DNA from: Saliterribacillus persicus
GTDB taxonomy: Bacteria; Bacillota; Bacilli; Bacillales; Amphibacillaceae
Assembly (NCBI RefSeq): GCF_003337485.1
Contig: NZ_QPJJ01000007.1
Location: 1 to 64,000, forward strand
DNA: 64,000 nucleotides
Reading direction: 5' to 3'
Numbering within the stretch: position 1 is the first letter of the stretch; every line of letters begins with the position of its first letter. Made by a program: the position numbers and the translations under genes. The notes under the pieces are model-generated. The model worked only from the letters and a program-made list of their open reading frames with translations. It was not told the origin of the DNA and ran no database searches. Shown here one piece after another: positions 17,911 through 26,323 of the stretch.

Positions 17911-18909
17911 ATGATAAATAAAAAAATGGTTACATTTATAGTTGCTCTCATACTAGCAACACCGATTACAGCCTTTGCACATGTGAAGTGGTTTGCAAAG
18001 GTACCTGCTGAAAAAATACCGATCGAGGAGATATTGTCACCCTTCTTCCTTACATTTGCATTAATTGTAGCAATAGTTTTAGCTGTATTGTCACAAGTAA
18101 TGGATCATCTATTACGGATACCTTGGGCAGATAAACTAGATAAATATTTGAATAATTTAAGAAAGTATTCCAGATATATTTTAAAATATGGAACGGCTTT
18201 AGCTTTTATTATACAACTTTTATCCAGTAGCATGTTTGCACCTGAATTTGTCATAACAGAAATGTGGCAAACTATCGTGATGGCAGGGATAATTGTAGCT
18301 TTATTAATTCCACATCATTTTGCTACAAAAATTGGTGCTGCTTTGATGCTTGGGCTTTTTATTAGTCTATGGAATGAATATGGCTGGTTTTATATGCTCG
18401 ATTATGGTTTTTATGTAGCCATCATCTTTGTGTTATTAATTGGAAGTACGAAAATAGAGGGATGGGGATTTCCATTTCTATACCTTGGTACAGGCTTAAG
18501 TCTTTGCTGGGTGGCAGTTGAAAAATGGGTTTATCCAGGAATGACAATTGACATAGTAGCAAATCATGGTGTGCCGACCTTTGGGTTTGATCCAGTCACA
18601 TTTATCATCATGGCCGCATTCGTAGAATTTATTGTTGGTTATTTGTTAGTAGTGGGAATTCTAAACAGGATTTTAGGCTTAGTGGTTACTGTTATTTTTA
18701 TTCTGACTACCATGCTATTTGGCGCAACTGAAATTGTTGGACATGCGATGATTCATATTGTGCTTATCATTTTCATCATTGAAGGTGTTTCCTTTTATCA
18801 TCCACCGATTAAAATGCACAGAACGAAATTGGATCAAATGATTTTTGTTTTTCTTAATTTTATTTTTGTATTAGCTACCTTTTTATTAGTATATTATCGT
18901 TTTGCATAA
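17911..18909 (+). CDS. Polytopic membrane protein, DoxX-like, mature N-terminus HVKWF
   Basis: A 332-residue protein with a signal peptide (residues 1-23) that should be cut after AFA to leave His as the first mature residue (HVKWFAKVP). About eight hydrophobic helices follow, rich in aromatic residues. The C-terminal half resembles DoxX-type membrane proteins, but I cannot assign a function. An N-terminal histidine after signal cleavage is a copper-binding feature in CopC/YcnI-type proteins, which makes it notable here. The RBS GAAAGAGG precedes the ATG. Confidence 0.6.
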   Translation: MINKKMVTFIVALILATPITAFAHVKWFAKVPAEKIPIEEILSPFFLTFALIVAIVLAVLSQVMDHLLRIPWADKLDKYLNNLRKYSRYILKYGTALAFIIQLLSSSMFAPEFVITEMWQTIVMAGIIVALLIPHHFATKIGAALMLGLFISLWNEYGWFYMLDYGFYVAIIFVLLIGSTKIEGWGFPFLYLGTGLSLCWVAVEKWVYPGMTIDIVANHGVPTFGFDPVTFIIMAAFVEFIVGYLLVVGILNRILGLVVTVIFILTTMLFGATEIVGHAMIHIVLIIFIIEGVSFYHPPIKMHRTKLDQMIFVFLNFIFVLATFLLVYYRFA

Positions 18910-19010
18910 TATGTCGAAAAATTTTACAGTAAAGCTCAAATAAAGTAAAATATACGTATCTATACAATTCTGATGCGTAAGAAATAAATCAGTTGGAATG
19001 GGGCATAGTG

Positions 19011-19856
19011 ATGAAAAAAATAGCTTGGGTAACAGATAGTACATGTGGGTTGTCCAAAGACTTCACAGATAAGCATGACATTTATATTTTACCTTTAAAT
19101 GTAATTGTAGATGGTAAGACGTATAAAGAAGATATTGATTTATCAAAAGATGAATTTTATGCATTACTCAAACAACATGGGGATAATGCAAAAACAAGTC
19201 AGCCAGCATATGGTGATTTTGTAACCCTGTATGAAAAATTAAAAGAAGAATATGATGGTGCGATTGCCATTCACGCGTCTAGTCAATTAACAGGCACCTA
19301 TCAAAGCTCGATTAGTGCTTCAGAAATGGTTGGTTTTGAAGTGGAAGTAATTGATTCGAAAATAGGCGATTATGCACTTGGTAAAATGATAGAAAATGGA
19401 ATTCAGTTGTTTGAAGAAGGCAAATCCTATGAAGAAGTTATTCAGGTAATGCGTACCTATCCAGAATTAGGTGAAATGTTTTTATTACCGGCTAATTTAG
19501 AGCAATTAAAGAAGAGTGGGCGTGTGAGCACGACACAGTCTATTTTTGCTAGCTTGCTCCACATTAACCTAATCCTCGGCTTTGATAACGGTAAAGTTAT
19601 TATTTATGATAAAGTACGGATTAAGAAACGCGCACAGAAAAAAGTTATTCAATTAATGGAAGAAGCAATTAAAAAGCATAGCATCAAAGAGATAGCTATT
19701 TCACATGCGGGTGTAAAAGAGCAAGCGCATAAATGGAAAGAAGAGATTGAACAAATACATCAAAATCTTAAAGTTCGCGTGCAAACTCTAGTCCCTGTGG
19801 CCGGAGTTCATACTGGTCATGGAACCATGTGTATCTCATGGCTGCGCAGTAAATAA
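19011..19856 (+). CDS. DegV family fatty-acid-binding protein
   Basis: A 281-residue DegV protein. ATG 19011 is used because GGAATGGGG lies upstream and the N-terminus then reads MKKIAWVTDSTCGL, the family start. LPLNVIVDGKTYKEDIDLS and the TSQPAYGDF motif follow in order, and the C-terminal domain ends with AGVHTGHGTMCISW. DegV (FakB-like) proteins bind a fatty acid for the FakA kinase. Its terminator lies just downstream. Confidence 0.88.
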   Translation: MKKIAWVTDSTCGLSKDFTDKHDIYILPLNVIVDGKTYKEDIDLSKDEFYALLKQHGDNAKTSQPAYGDFVTLYEKLKEEYDGAIAIHASSQLTGTYQSSISASEMVGFEVEVIDSKIGDYALGKMIENGIQLFEEGKSYEEVIQVMRTYPELGEMFLLPANLEQLKKSGRVSTTQSIFASLLHINLILGFDNGKVIIYDKVRIKKRAQKKVIQLMEEAIKKHSIKEIAISHAGVKEQAHKWKEEIEQIHQNLKVRVQTLVPVAGVHTGHGTMCISWLRSK

Positions 19857-19868
19857 ACATATATATCA

Positions 19869-19909
19869 GAAGATAGTCAAACCGTTATAGGTGAGACTAT
19901 CTTCTTTTT
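19869..19909 (+). terminator. Terminator of the DegV gene
   Basis: GAAGATAGTC pairs with GACTATCTTC around a 16-base loop, followed by five Ts. Confidence 0.85.
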
Positions 19910-20022
19910 ATTTAAAAATAGAGAAGCTCAATACGGTTTTAGCACGAATCTTGGAAAGTGACAATATTTAATGTAAAGTATAGATAAGAATAATTTGATT
20001 GAAAAAAGAGAGGAAGTTACAA

Positions 20023-21159
20023 ATGGGACAAGCTTTTGATACAAAATCTGTGCATTTATCAAAAAAATTTAATCAAGACTTACATAGTAAAACCACCCCA
20101 ATTTATCAAACATCCGCATTTAAATTCAAGGATCTCGATGACATTGAAAAATTTTATGCTGGAGAAAAAGAATATTTATATTCCAGAGTAGGCAATCCAA
20201 ATCCAGACGAATTAGCTGAAGCAGTAGCAGAATTAGAAGGCGCGCCAGCTGGGTTAGCAAGCGGCTCCGGGCTATCTGCTATTTTGCTTGGAATTCTGTC
20301 TGTTGCAAAAGCAGGAGATAACATTCTTTGTTCTAGTGATATCTATGGTGGCACCTATGAATTGTTTGCTAAAGAGTTACCTGATTTCGGAATATCTGTA
20401 ACGTTTCAAGACTTTAATCAAGATTTTGAAGCAGCTATTGAGGAAAATACCGTCCTATTATATTCTGAGTCGGTGACAAATCCATTACTTCGTGTAGAAA
20501 ATTTAGAGTATATTGTAAGAATTGCTAAAAAGCACAAACTAAAAACAATGATTGACAACACTTTTGCCACTCCTTATCTTGTAAATCCTTATCAAACTGG
20601 AATCAATTTAGTTGTCCACAGTGCGACAAAGTATTTGGGAGGGCATAGTGATATCACAGCAGGCGTGCTGGTAGGTGATGAAGAACTTATTACACATGCG
20701 AAACAAAAAGGTGTAAATTTAGGCACTGCTTTAAGTCCTATGGAGGCATGGTTAACAGTAAGAGGTTTAAAAACCTTAAGCGTAAGGATGGAGAGACATG
20801 TGAAAAATGCACAGAAGCTTGCTGATGCATTAAAACAACATTCATTAGTTGATAAAGTATATTATCCTGAACATGTTTCTGAAAAAGGAAATGGAGCCAT
20901 TGTATCGATTGATATAACTGAATCATGTAATGTAGAAACATTTTTTAAAGTCCTAGGATGGGTGAAGATTGTTCCAACTTTAGCGGGAGTAGAAACTTCT
21001 GTCTCTTATCCAATTGCAACCTCACACCGTAATTTAAGCAAAGATACACAACAAGAATTAGGAATTACAAAAGGTTTAGTGCGAATCTCAGTTGGAATAG
21101 AAGATGCTACGGATATTATAGAAGCTTTTTCAAATGCCATTGAAAAGGCTAAATTATAG
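20023..21159 (+). CDS. Cys/Met metabolism PLP enzyme (cystathionine synthase/lyase type)
   Basis: A 378-residue PLP-dependent trans-sulfuration enzyme. ATG 20023 follows GAGAGGAAG. It shows YSRVGNPNPDELAEAVAELE, ASGSGLSAILLGILS, DNTFATPYLVNP and the PLP lysine in HSATKYLGGHSD (about residue 208). Family members include cystathionine gamma-synthase, gamma-lyase and methionine gamma-lyase; sequence alone does not decide. No S-box or T-box leader is visible upstream. An SDR gene follows after 24 bases and may be co-transcribed. Confidence 0.88.
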   Translation: MGQAFDTKSVHLSKKFNQDLHSKTTPIYQTSAFKFKDLDDIEKFYAGEKEYLYSRVGNPNPDELAEAVAELEGAPAGLASGSGLSAILLGILSVAKAGDNILCSSDIYGGTYELFAKELPDFGISVTFQDFNQDFEAAIEENTVLLYSESVTNPLLRVENLEYIVRIAKKHKLKTMIDNTFATPYLVNPYQTGINLVVHSATKYLGGHSDITAGVLVGDEELITHAKQKGVNLGTALSPMEAWLTVRGLKTLSVRMERHVKNAQKLADALKQHSLVDKVYYPEHVSEKGNGAIVSIDITESCNVETFFKVLGWVKIVPTLAGVETSVSYPIATSHRNLSKDTQQELGITKGLVRISVGIEDATDIIEAFSNAIEKAKL

Positions 21160-21183
21160 AATTTAATAAGGGAGGATGAAATC

Positions 21184-21939
21184 ATGAAATTAGCACTTAT
21201 AACGGGTACATCAAAGGGATTAGGAGAAGCTACTGCAAAACTGTTAATGGACCTTGGGTACACGGTTGTGGGTTTTGCAAGAAGTGATAACAAGGATTTG
21301 AATAAGTATCATGCAAAAGGTAGCTACCACCATATTTCATTAGATTTGTCTGAGGTTGATAAAACGGAAAAAACGCTAAAAGCATTTACCTCAAATTTAA
21401 ACTATGATCTAATATCGGAATGTGTAATCATTAATAACGCAGCGCTCGTGCAGCCGATTGAGCAAGTAGGCAAACAGTCTACTACTTCTTTAAAGAAGCA
21501 TGTACATGTAAATTTATTAGCACCGATGCTTTTCACCAATCATTTCTTAAATGTTTGGGGAGATAATATAGACTTAAAAATCGCAAATATAACCTCAGGA
21601 GCTGCTAATCGTTCGGTTTATGGCTGGAGTGCATATGGAAGCACAAAAGCTGCGTTAGACCGTTATTCTGATACCGTAGCAATAGAACAGGAAGAATTAG
21701 AGAATAAACATAAGATCATCTTATTTGATCCTAGTATTATGGATACAGGAATGCAAGGAGAAATTCGTTCTGCGGATACATCTCAATTTAAAGAGGTGGA
21801 GAATTTCAAACAATTAAAAATCGAAAATCGTTTAAGAAATACTAATATCGTTGCAGAAGTATTAGTAAAAATACTTCAAAACGAAAACGAATTAAAAAAT
21901 GGAGAATATTATTCCATTCATGATTATGTAAAAGAATGA
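21184..21939 (+). CDS. SDR, (S)-benzoin-forming benzil reductase (YueD) type
   Basis: A 251-residue SDR of the sepiapterin/benzil reductase branch. It has TGTSKGLGEA (residues 8-17), NNAALVQPI, the catalytic NITSGAA and YGSTKAALDRY, and the family tail DPSIMDTGMQGEIRS. The basic ARSDNK after strand two suggests NADPH. It resembles B. subtilis YueD, which reduces benzil in vitro; the physiological substrate is not known. RBS GGGAGG. Confidence 0.8.
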   Translation: MKLALITGTSKGLGEATAKLLMDLGYTVVGFARSDNKDLNKYHAKGSYHHISLDLSEVDKTEKTLKAFTSNLNYDLISECVIINNAALVQPIEQVGKQSTTSLKKHVHVNLLAPMLFTNHFLNVWGDNIDLKIANITSGAANRSVYGWSAYGSTKAALDRYSDTVAIEQEELENKHKIILFDPSIMDTGMQGEIRSADTSQFKEVENFKQLKIENRLRNTNIVAEVLVKILQNENELKNGEYYSIHDYVKE

Positions 21940-21990
21940 ATAGGATAGAGAGTCTGATATAGTTAAACACCCATTTTTGAATATGCCCAT

Positions 21991-22017
21991 ACCTTTTTAT
22001 ATAAAATTCATACGTTA
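21991..22017 (+). promoter_or_regulatory. Candidate sigma-K promoter of the yjcZ-like gene
   Basis: AC at 21991-21992 and CATACGTTA at 22009-22017 are separated by 16 bases, which fits the sigma-K pattern AC-N16/17-CATAnnnTA. It lies 30 bases before the yjcZ-like start, and YjcZ-type proteins are sporulation proteins. Confidence 0.45.
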
Positions 22018-22047
22018 TAAGTGAATCACAAAAGGAGGGATTAAGAG

Positions 22048-22149
22048 ATGGGTGCAACTTATAATTACGGCTCTGGTTTTGCTTTAATCGTGGTGTTGTT
22101 TATCTTGTTAATCATTATAGGCGCTTCTTGGGGCTATGGATCTTATTAA
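22048..22149 (+). CDS. YjcZ family sporulation mini-protein
   Basis: A 33-residue hydrophobic protein reading MGATYNYGSG, FALIVVLFILLIIIGASW and a GYGSY tail. It belongs to the YjcZ family of single-helix sporulation proteins. A very strong RBS (AAAGGAGGG) precedes the ATG. A near-identical copy lies at 44695-44778. It is too short for common gene-calling thresholds. Confidence 0.9.
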   Translation: MGATYNYGSGFALIVVLFILLIIIGASWGYGSY

Positions 22150-22160
22150 TTAATAGCTAA

Positions 22161-22206
22161 GAAGAAACTAGCTGATGAGTATATTTTTTCTCATCAGCTA
22201 TTCTTC
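22161..22206 (+). terminator. Terminator of the yjcZ-like gene
   Basis: TAGCTGATGAG at 22169-22179 pairs with CTCATCAGCTA at 22190-22200, with GAAGAA/TTCTTC extending the base. Confidence 0.8.
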
Positions 22207-22332
22207 TGCCTAATGTAGTACTTACATATTAAAGCATAGCTGATTCATTTTCGTTCTAAATGTGATAAAATGACTAAGGAATTCAAGTTTACAGTTTGAT
22301 TTGTAGCGATTTAGATAGAAAGGAAGAAGAAT

Positions 22333-23088
22333 ATGATTACTCGAAAAAGCAAACGTGAAATAGAAATGATGCATGAAGCGGGAAAATTATTGGCTTCCTG
22401 CCATAAAGAAATTGCAAAAAGAATGAAACCGGGTGTGACAACTAAACAAATAGATGATTTTGTAGAGTCATTTTTAAAAGAAAATGGTGCTACACCAGAA
22501 CAAAAAGGTTATAACGGATATGAATATGCAACATGTGCTTCCATTAATGATGAGATATGTCACGGTTTTCCTCGTGATGAGAAATTAAAACAAGGTGATA
22601 TTGTTACCATTGACATGGTATTTAATTTAAAAGGCGGGTTAGCAGATTCAGCTTGGACCTATGTAGTAGGCGACCCTGATGAAAAAACTAAGAAGCTCCT
22701 AGACGTAACGAAAGAATCACTTTATAAAGGGATTGAGCAAGCAGTAGCTGGTAATCGTATCGGTGACATTGGACACGCGATTCAACAGTATGCTGAAGCA
22801 GAAGGGTTTAGTGTTGTTCGCGATTTTACAGGTCATGGAATCGGTCCGACCATTCATGAGCCTCCTCATATCCCACACTACGGATTAGCTGGAAAAGGTC
22901 CTCGTTTAAAGGAAGGTATGGTTATCACAATTGAACCAATGCTAAATGAAGGTAAATGGCAAAGTAAGATGGATGATAACAAGTGGACGGCGCGTACGAT
23001 AGATGGAGGAAGGTCAGCTCAATTTGAACATACCATTGTAATCCAAAAGGATAAGCCATTAATTCTAACAGATCAAGATGAAGTATAA
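22333..23088 (+). CDS. map: Type I methionine aminopeptidase
   Basis: A 251-residue methionine aminopeptidase. All five metal ligands are recognisable: Asp in TIDMVFN, Asp in GGLADSAW, His in TGHGIGPTIHE, Glu in ITIEPMLN and Glu in QFEHTIVI. It removes initiator methionine from new proteins. It stands apart from ribosomal protein genes, so it more likely corresponds to the second, YflG/MapB-type enzyme of Bacillus than to the copy in the ribosomal cluster. Confidence 0.93.
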   Translation: MITRKSKREIEMMHEAGKLLASCHKEIAKRMKPGVTTKQIDDFVESFLKENGATPEQKGYNGYEYATCASINDEICHGFPRDEKLKQGDIVTIDMVFNLKGGLADSAWTYVVGDPDEKTKKLLDVTKESLYKGIEQAVAGNRIGDIGHAIQQYAEAEGFSVVRDFTGHGIGPTIHEPPHIPHYGLAGKGPRLKEGMVITIEPMLNEGKWQSKMDDNKWTARTIDGGRSAQFEHTIVIQKDKPLILTDQDEV

Positions 23089-23116
23089 GGGTTGATAAGT
23101 CAAAGGGGTAAATGGT

Positions 23117-23833
23117 ATGGAAACGTCATTTGAAAGAAACAAAAGAGCTATTATTCGTGATGGATTGATAGCAGGCATGCCTATAGTAGTTGGATATCTT
23201 CCAATTGCGATTGCGTATGGGGTTCTTGCTAAGCAATCTGGTTTAACGTTAATGGAATTAACTGGCATGAGTCTCTTAGTGTATGCTGGTGCTGCGCAGT
23301 TTATGGGAGCTGGCATGATCGGACTTGGAACAGGTGCAATTGAAATCATCATTGCTACCTTCGTGTTGAATTTTAGACATTTTGTTATGAGTTTATCGCT
23401 CATGAATCGCATTAGAATATTTGATAAAAAGTGGAAGCTGCCATTAGCAATGGGACTCACGGATGAAACATTTTCTGTTGCTTCCATATACGGAAAGCAA
23501 TTTAATAACAAAAATGGACAGTATTTTTATCTGACGATGATGTTATCAGCTTATTTATCATGGGTACTCGGTTCTTTATTAGGCGGCTTACTTGGAGATG
23601 TGATTCCACACTCACTTAGTCAAAGTATGGGTGTCGCATTATATGCAATGTTTATCGGCTTATTAGTACCCTCTATTCGCAAGGAAACGAAGATTGTCAT
23701 CATTGCAGTTATTGCTATGGTGTCAAATTTTATTGCTACTCCGTATCTCGGACAGGGATGGTCGATCGTACTAGGAACGATTGTTGGTGCCATAGCCGGA
23801 GTATTTGTGCTTAGGGAGGAGGGACAAGCGTGA
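23117..23833 (+). CDS. azlC: AzlC family branched-chain amino acid exporter, large subunit
   Basis: A 238-residue membrane protein of the AzlC family, with the start block GLIAGMPIVVGYLPIAIAYG, the motif NFRHFVMSLSL and a DETFSVAS segment. It works with AzlD as a two-component exporter of branched-chain amino acids or analogues. Its last codons overlap the azlD start (GTGA). Confidence 0.92.
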   Translation: METSFERNKRAIIRDGLIAGMPIVVGYLPIAIAYGVLAKQSGLTLMELTGMSLLVYAGAAQFMGAGMIGLGTGAIEIIIATFVLNFRHFVMSLSLMNRIRIFDKKWKLPLAMGLTDETFSVASIYGKQFNNKNGQYFYLTMMLSAYLSWVLGSLLGGLLGDVIPHSLSQSMGVALYAMFIGLLVPSIRKETKIVIIAVIAMVSNFIATPYLGQGWSIVLGTIVGAIAGVFVLREEGQA

Positions 23834-24126
23834 TCTGGATAATTATTATTGGCATGGCGCTTGTCACGGTTATACCTCGCATTCTTCCAGTTTTCATCGT
23901 AGAATCAGTTACTTTTCCAAAATGGATGGAGAAAATGTTAGAGGCGATTCCGTATGCTGCCCTCGGCGCCCTAATTTTCCCTGGTATAATGGGAGTTATA
24001 CCAAACAATGCCTTTGCTGGAATAGCTGGTGGGGTTGTTGCAATTCTTTTGTCTTATTTTCGAATGCACATCATTCTTGTTGTGTGCGGAGCCATTGCAA
24101 CTGTGTTTTTAATCTCTAGCTTGTAA
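23830..24126 (+). CDS. azlD: AzlD family exporter, small subunit
   Basis: A 98-residue, four-helix protein. The GTG start at 23830 overlaps the azlC stop and has GGGAGGAGGG upstream. The family motif TVIPRILPVFI and IPYAALGALIFPGIM are present. It is the required partner of AzlC. Confidence 0.92.
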   Translation: MIWIIIIGMALVTVIPRILPVFIVESVTFPKWMEKMLEAIPYAALGALIFPGIMGVIPNNAFAGIAGGVVAILLSYFRMHIILVVCGAIATVFLISSL

Positions 24127-24140
24127 GAAAAGGAGAATAA

Positions 24141-24680
24141 ATGATGATACAGAAGATTAGAGCAGCCACGAAAGAAGATAAAGTGGCAATTGCTGAAGTA
24201 CACGTACAAAGTTGGAAAGCTACTTATCAAGATTTAATTAATGAGCAAGATATTTCTAATACTACCGTTGATCATCGGATAACACTTTGGGAAACTGTTT
24301 TAAGTCTGCCGAAAGAACGCCAACCTGTCTTTGTTATGGAAGTAGCTGGGCAGATAATTGGATTTATTTCTGGTGGAAGTGAAAGAACGAAAAGATTTGG
24401 AATTGACGGGGAAATATACGCGATCTATTTACTTCCGGAGTTTCAACAAAAAGGTATGGGAAGAGAGTTATTGCGTACTTTCGCAGAAGAAATGGACAAG
24501 CTTGGTTACCGTTCTCTTCTTGTGTGGGTGTTAACGCAGAATCCATCGAATCAGTTCTACATTAAATATGGTGCTGAAAAAATAGAGGAAGAAGCTACAA
24601 CTATTGGTGAGGGTACATATCAGGAAACAGCATATGGATTTAAGGATATTAGAAAATTATTAAACAATTTAAAAGTATAA
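24141..24680 (+). CDS. GNAT family N-acetyltransferase
   Basis: A 179-residue GNAT. The acetyl-CoA loop is LLPEFQQKGMGRELL (Q/RxxGxG/A form) after strand 4 (EIYAIY), and the C-terminal part has NPSNQFYIKYGAEKI, typical of the superfamily. The substrate is not evident. It follows azlD by 14 bases and shares its RBS style, so it may be in the same transcript. Confidence 0.85.
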   Translation: MMIQKIRAATKEDKVAIAEVHVQSWKATYQDLINEQDISNTTVDHRITLWETVLSLPKERQPVFVMEVAGQIIGFISGGSERTKRFGIDGEIYAIYLLPEFQQKGMGRELLRTFAEEMDKLGYRSLLVWVLTQNPSNQFYIKYGAEKIEEEATTIGEGTYQETAYGFKDIRKLLNNLKV

Positions 24681-24682
24681 AT

Positions 24683-24724
24683 AAAAAAGCAAGGATGAAT
24701 TTTATCATTCTTGCTCTTTTTTTA
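24683..24724. terminator. Bidirectional terminator
   Basis: AAAAAGCAAGGATGA pairs with TCATTCTTGCTCTTTTT with one wobble. It serves the GNAT gene and, with its A run, the convergent CDF gene, whose stop lies within it. Confidence 0.8.
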
Positions 24725-25595
24725 TGGATTGATTAAATGGTTCAATATGAATATGTGCATGTGGAACGTGAAGATCAGCTTGAAGTGTTTCTTCAATTTC
24801 ATCAGATATATCGTGACTTTCTTGTACCGTTAAAGTTGGATCAACATAAATAGTCGCCTCAATAAGTGGTTGATTGGCGTGCAATCTACCTTTTATATCC
24901 TTTACGCTTTCTACCTCAGGGTGAGCGCCAATGCTTTCTCTAATTGTTTCTAGTTCATCTGCGTCGAATCCATCCGTTAAAGTATGGGTAGCATCCCAAA
25001 AGATGTGCCAAGCTGTTTTACAAATGATTAGTCCTACTATGAATCCCGCCAAAGGATCTAGCCAGTACCAATGCAATTGAGCCCCAAATATCCCTATAGC
25101 AGCACCAATACTGACATAAGCATCTGATTTATTATCTTGAGCCGCAGCATGTAGTGCGGAGCTGTTAACTTTTTTTGAAAGACGTAAATTGTACCGGTAA
25201 ATGATAAACATCACAACAGCAGCTGCTACAGCCGTCCATGCTGTTAGCATATCAGGCTGATGATACTCGCCACTTATAATCGAACGGAATGTTTCCACAA
25301 TAACCTGTAAACCAATGAAAACCATGATAAATGCAGCTACAAGAGAGGCAATCGTTTCTGCACGGAAATGTCCGTAGTGATGGTCTTTATCAGGAGGTTT
25401 ACGAGAAATTTTCAGTCCAATCAAAACAGTAACAGAAGCGATGACATCAGTCGTATTATTTAACCCATCTGCTCTTAGCGCGGCTGAGTTTCCGACCTCT
25501 GCTATCGTAATTTTAACTGTAGCTAAAATAAGATATGCAATAATACTAAGCCATGCACCCTTTTCAGCTTTTTTATATTTTTCATACTGGTTCAT
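24705..25595 (-). CDS. Cation diffusion facilitator, Mn-type (MneP/YdfM-like)
   Basis: A 296-residue CDF exporter with six helices. Transport site residues are Asn-Asp in TM2 (NNTTD in RADGLNNTTD) and Asp-Asp in TM5 (DNKSD). The N-D/D-D pattern is that of manganese exporters (MntE, MneP), unlike the His-Asp pattern of the CzcD in this window. The DHHYGHFRAE loop and the C-terminal cytoplasmic domain with HVPHAHIHIEP are also present. In B. subtilis MneP/MneS are activated by MntR; I do not see a clear MntR site here. Confidence 0.85.
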   Translation of the reverse strand: MNQYEKYKKAEKGAWLSIIAYLILATVKITIAEVGNSAALRADGLNNTTDVIASVTVLIGLKISRKPPDKDHHYGHFRAETIASLVAAFIMVFIGLQVIVETFRSIISGEYHQPDMLTAWTAVAAAVVMFIIYRYNLRLSKKVNSSALHAAAQDNKSDAYVSIGAAIGIFGAQLHWYWLDPLAGFIVGLIICKTAWHIFWDATHTLTDGFDADELETIRESIGAHPEVESVKDIKGRLHANQPLIEATIYVDPTLTVQESHDISDEIEETLQADLHVPHAHIHIEPFNQSIKKEQE

Positions 25596-25814
25596 TTTGA
25601 AAGCTCCTAATCGAATTAAAAGAGTATGTAAAGCGTATCAAAAGCTTGTCTCTTCGTCTAGTTTTAAAAATTTAATATTTAATTAGTATATATGGTTTAC
25701 TTTATCCAAAATAAGGGAAGTGTATTATAAATATTCAGAATATTTTTTATAAAATGATTGCAATCCTGCTGTAAATCTAGGATAATAAAAATAAAGGAAC
25801 AGGGGGCGTGTTCC

Positions 25815-26060
25815 ATGAAAAAACAAAAAGTAAATTATAGGTTAAGAACTTTTACGAGTAACAAGCATCTTAAATTGATTGCAAAAAGAGAAGTTTCTTA
25901 TGAAATTAAGCTAGCGTCACAGCTTATACTTGATGAGCTATGTTTTAGTTGGAATCATGCACGCTTAGAGGAAGATATCAACCAGTCCATTGATGAGAAA
26001 AATGAAGAAAAATTTAAAGAATTAAGCGAATCTTATAATAGTTACATTTGGGAATACTGA
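25815..26060 (+). CDS. IDEAL-domain protein
   Basis: An 81-residue protein; ATG 25815 follows GGGGGCG, and the longer frame from 25758 has no RBS. The C-terminal half (LASQLILDELCFSWNHARLE, then DINQSIDEKNEEKFKELSE) fits the IDEAL domain seen in YpiB/YozD-type Bacillus proteins, where it recruits client or protease adaptor partners. The N-terminal half is basic and shows no family. Confidence 0.7.
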   Translation: MKKQKVNYRLRTFTSNKHLKLIAKREVSYEIKLASQLILDELCFSWNHARLEEDINQSIDEKNEEKFKELSESYNSYIWEY

Positions 26061-26100
26061 TACTTAGTACATCCAAGGGTAAGCATCTTAGTAAGTATAT

Positions 26101-26140
26101 AGAGGGAAAACGTCATTTTTGACAGTTTTCTCTTTTTTTT
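26101..26140 (+). terminator. Terminator of the IDEAL-protein gene
   Basis: AGAGGGAAAACGTC pairs imperfectly with GACAGTTTTCTCT around a T-rich loop, followed by eight Ts. Confidence 0.8.
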
Positions 26141-26323
26141 GTGGGCAAGAAAATTTTAAAATTTATGTTCAAAGGTTCGATGTATGCTAAAAAATGTAAC
26201 GATTCTTCAATGTCGAATAATAATTTACTTTTTAAAGATTTAAAATGAGAACTTTTGAATATGTTTTTCCTAATTTAACTATGTTATAGTAAAAGATAGA
26301 CAAAATGAGAGGATAAAATATTC

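Noticed and set aside
19910-20022. S-box or T-box leader before the trans-sulfuration gene
   Set aside because: No terminator/antiterminator pair or conserved riboswitch motifs in the 113 bases available.
23805-24119. 104-codon open frame overlapping azlD
   Set aside because: It is a shifted frame of azlD; Cys/Trp/His-rich composition and no RBS. The GTG-started AzlD frame has full family motifs.
25596-25760. Possible MntR operator before the Mn-type CDF gene
   Set aside because: Only a weak partial inverted repeat was found, not the expected MntR consensus.
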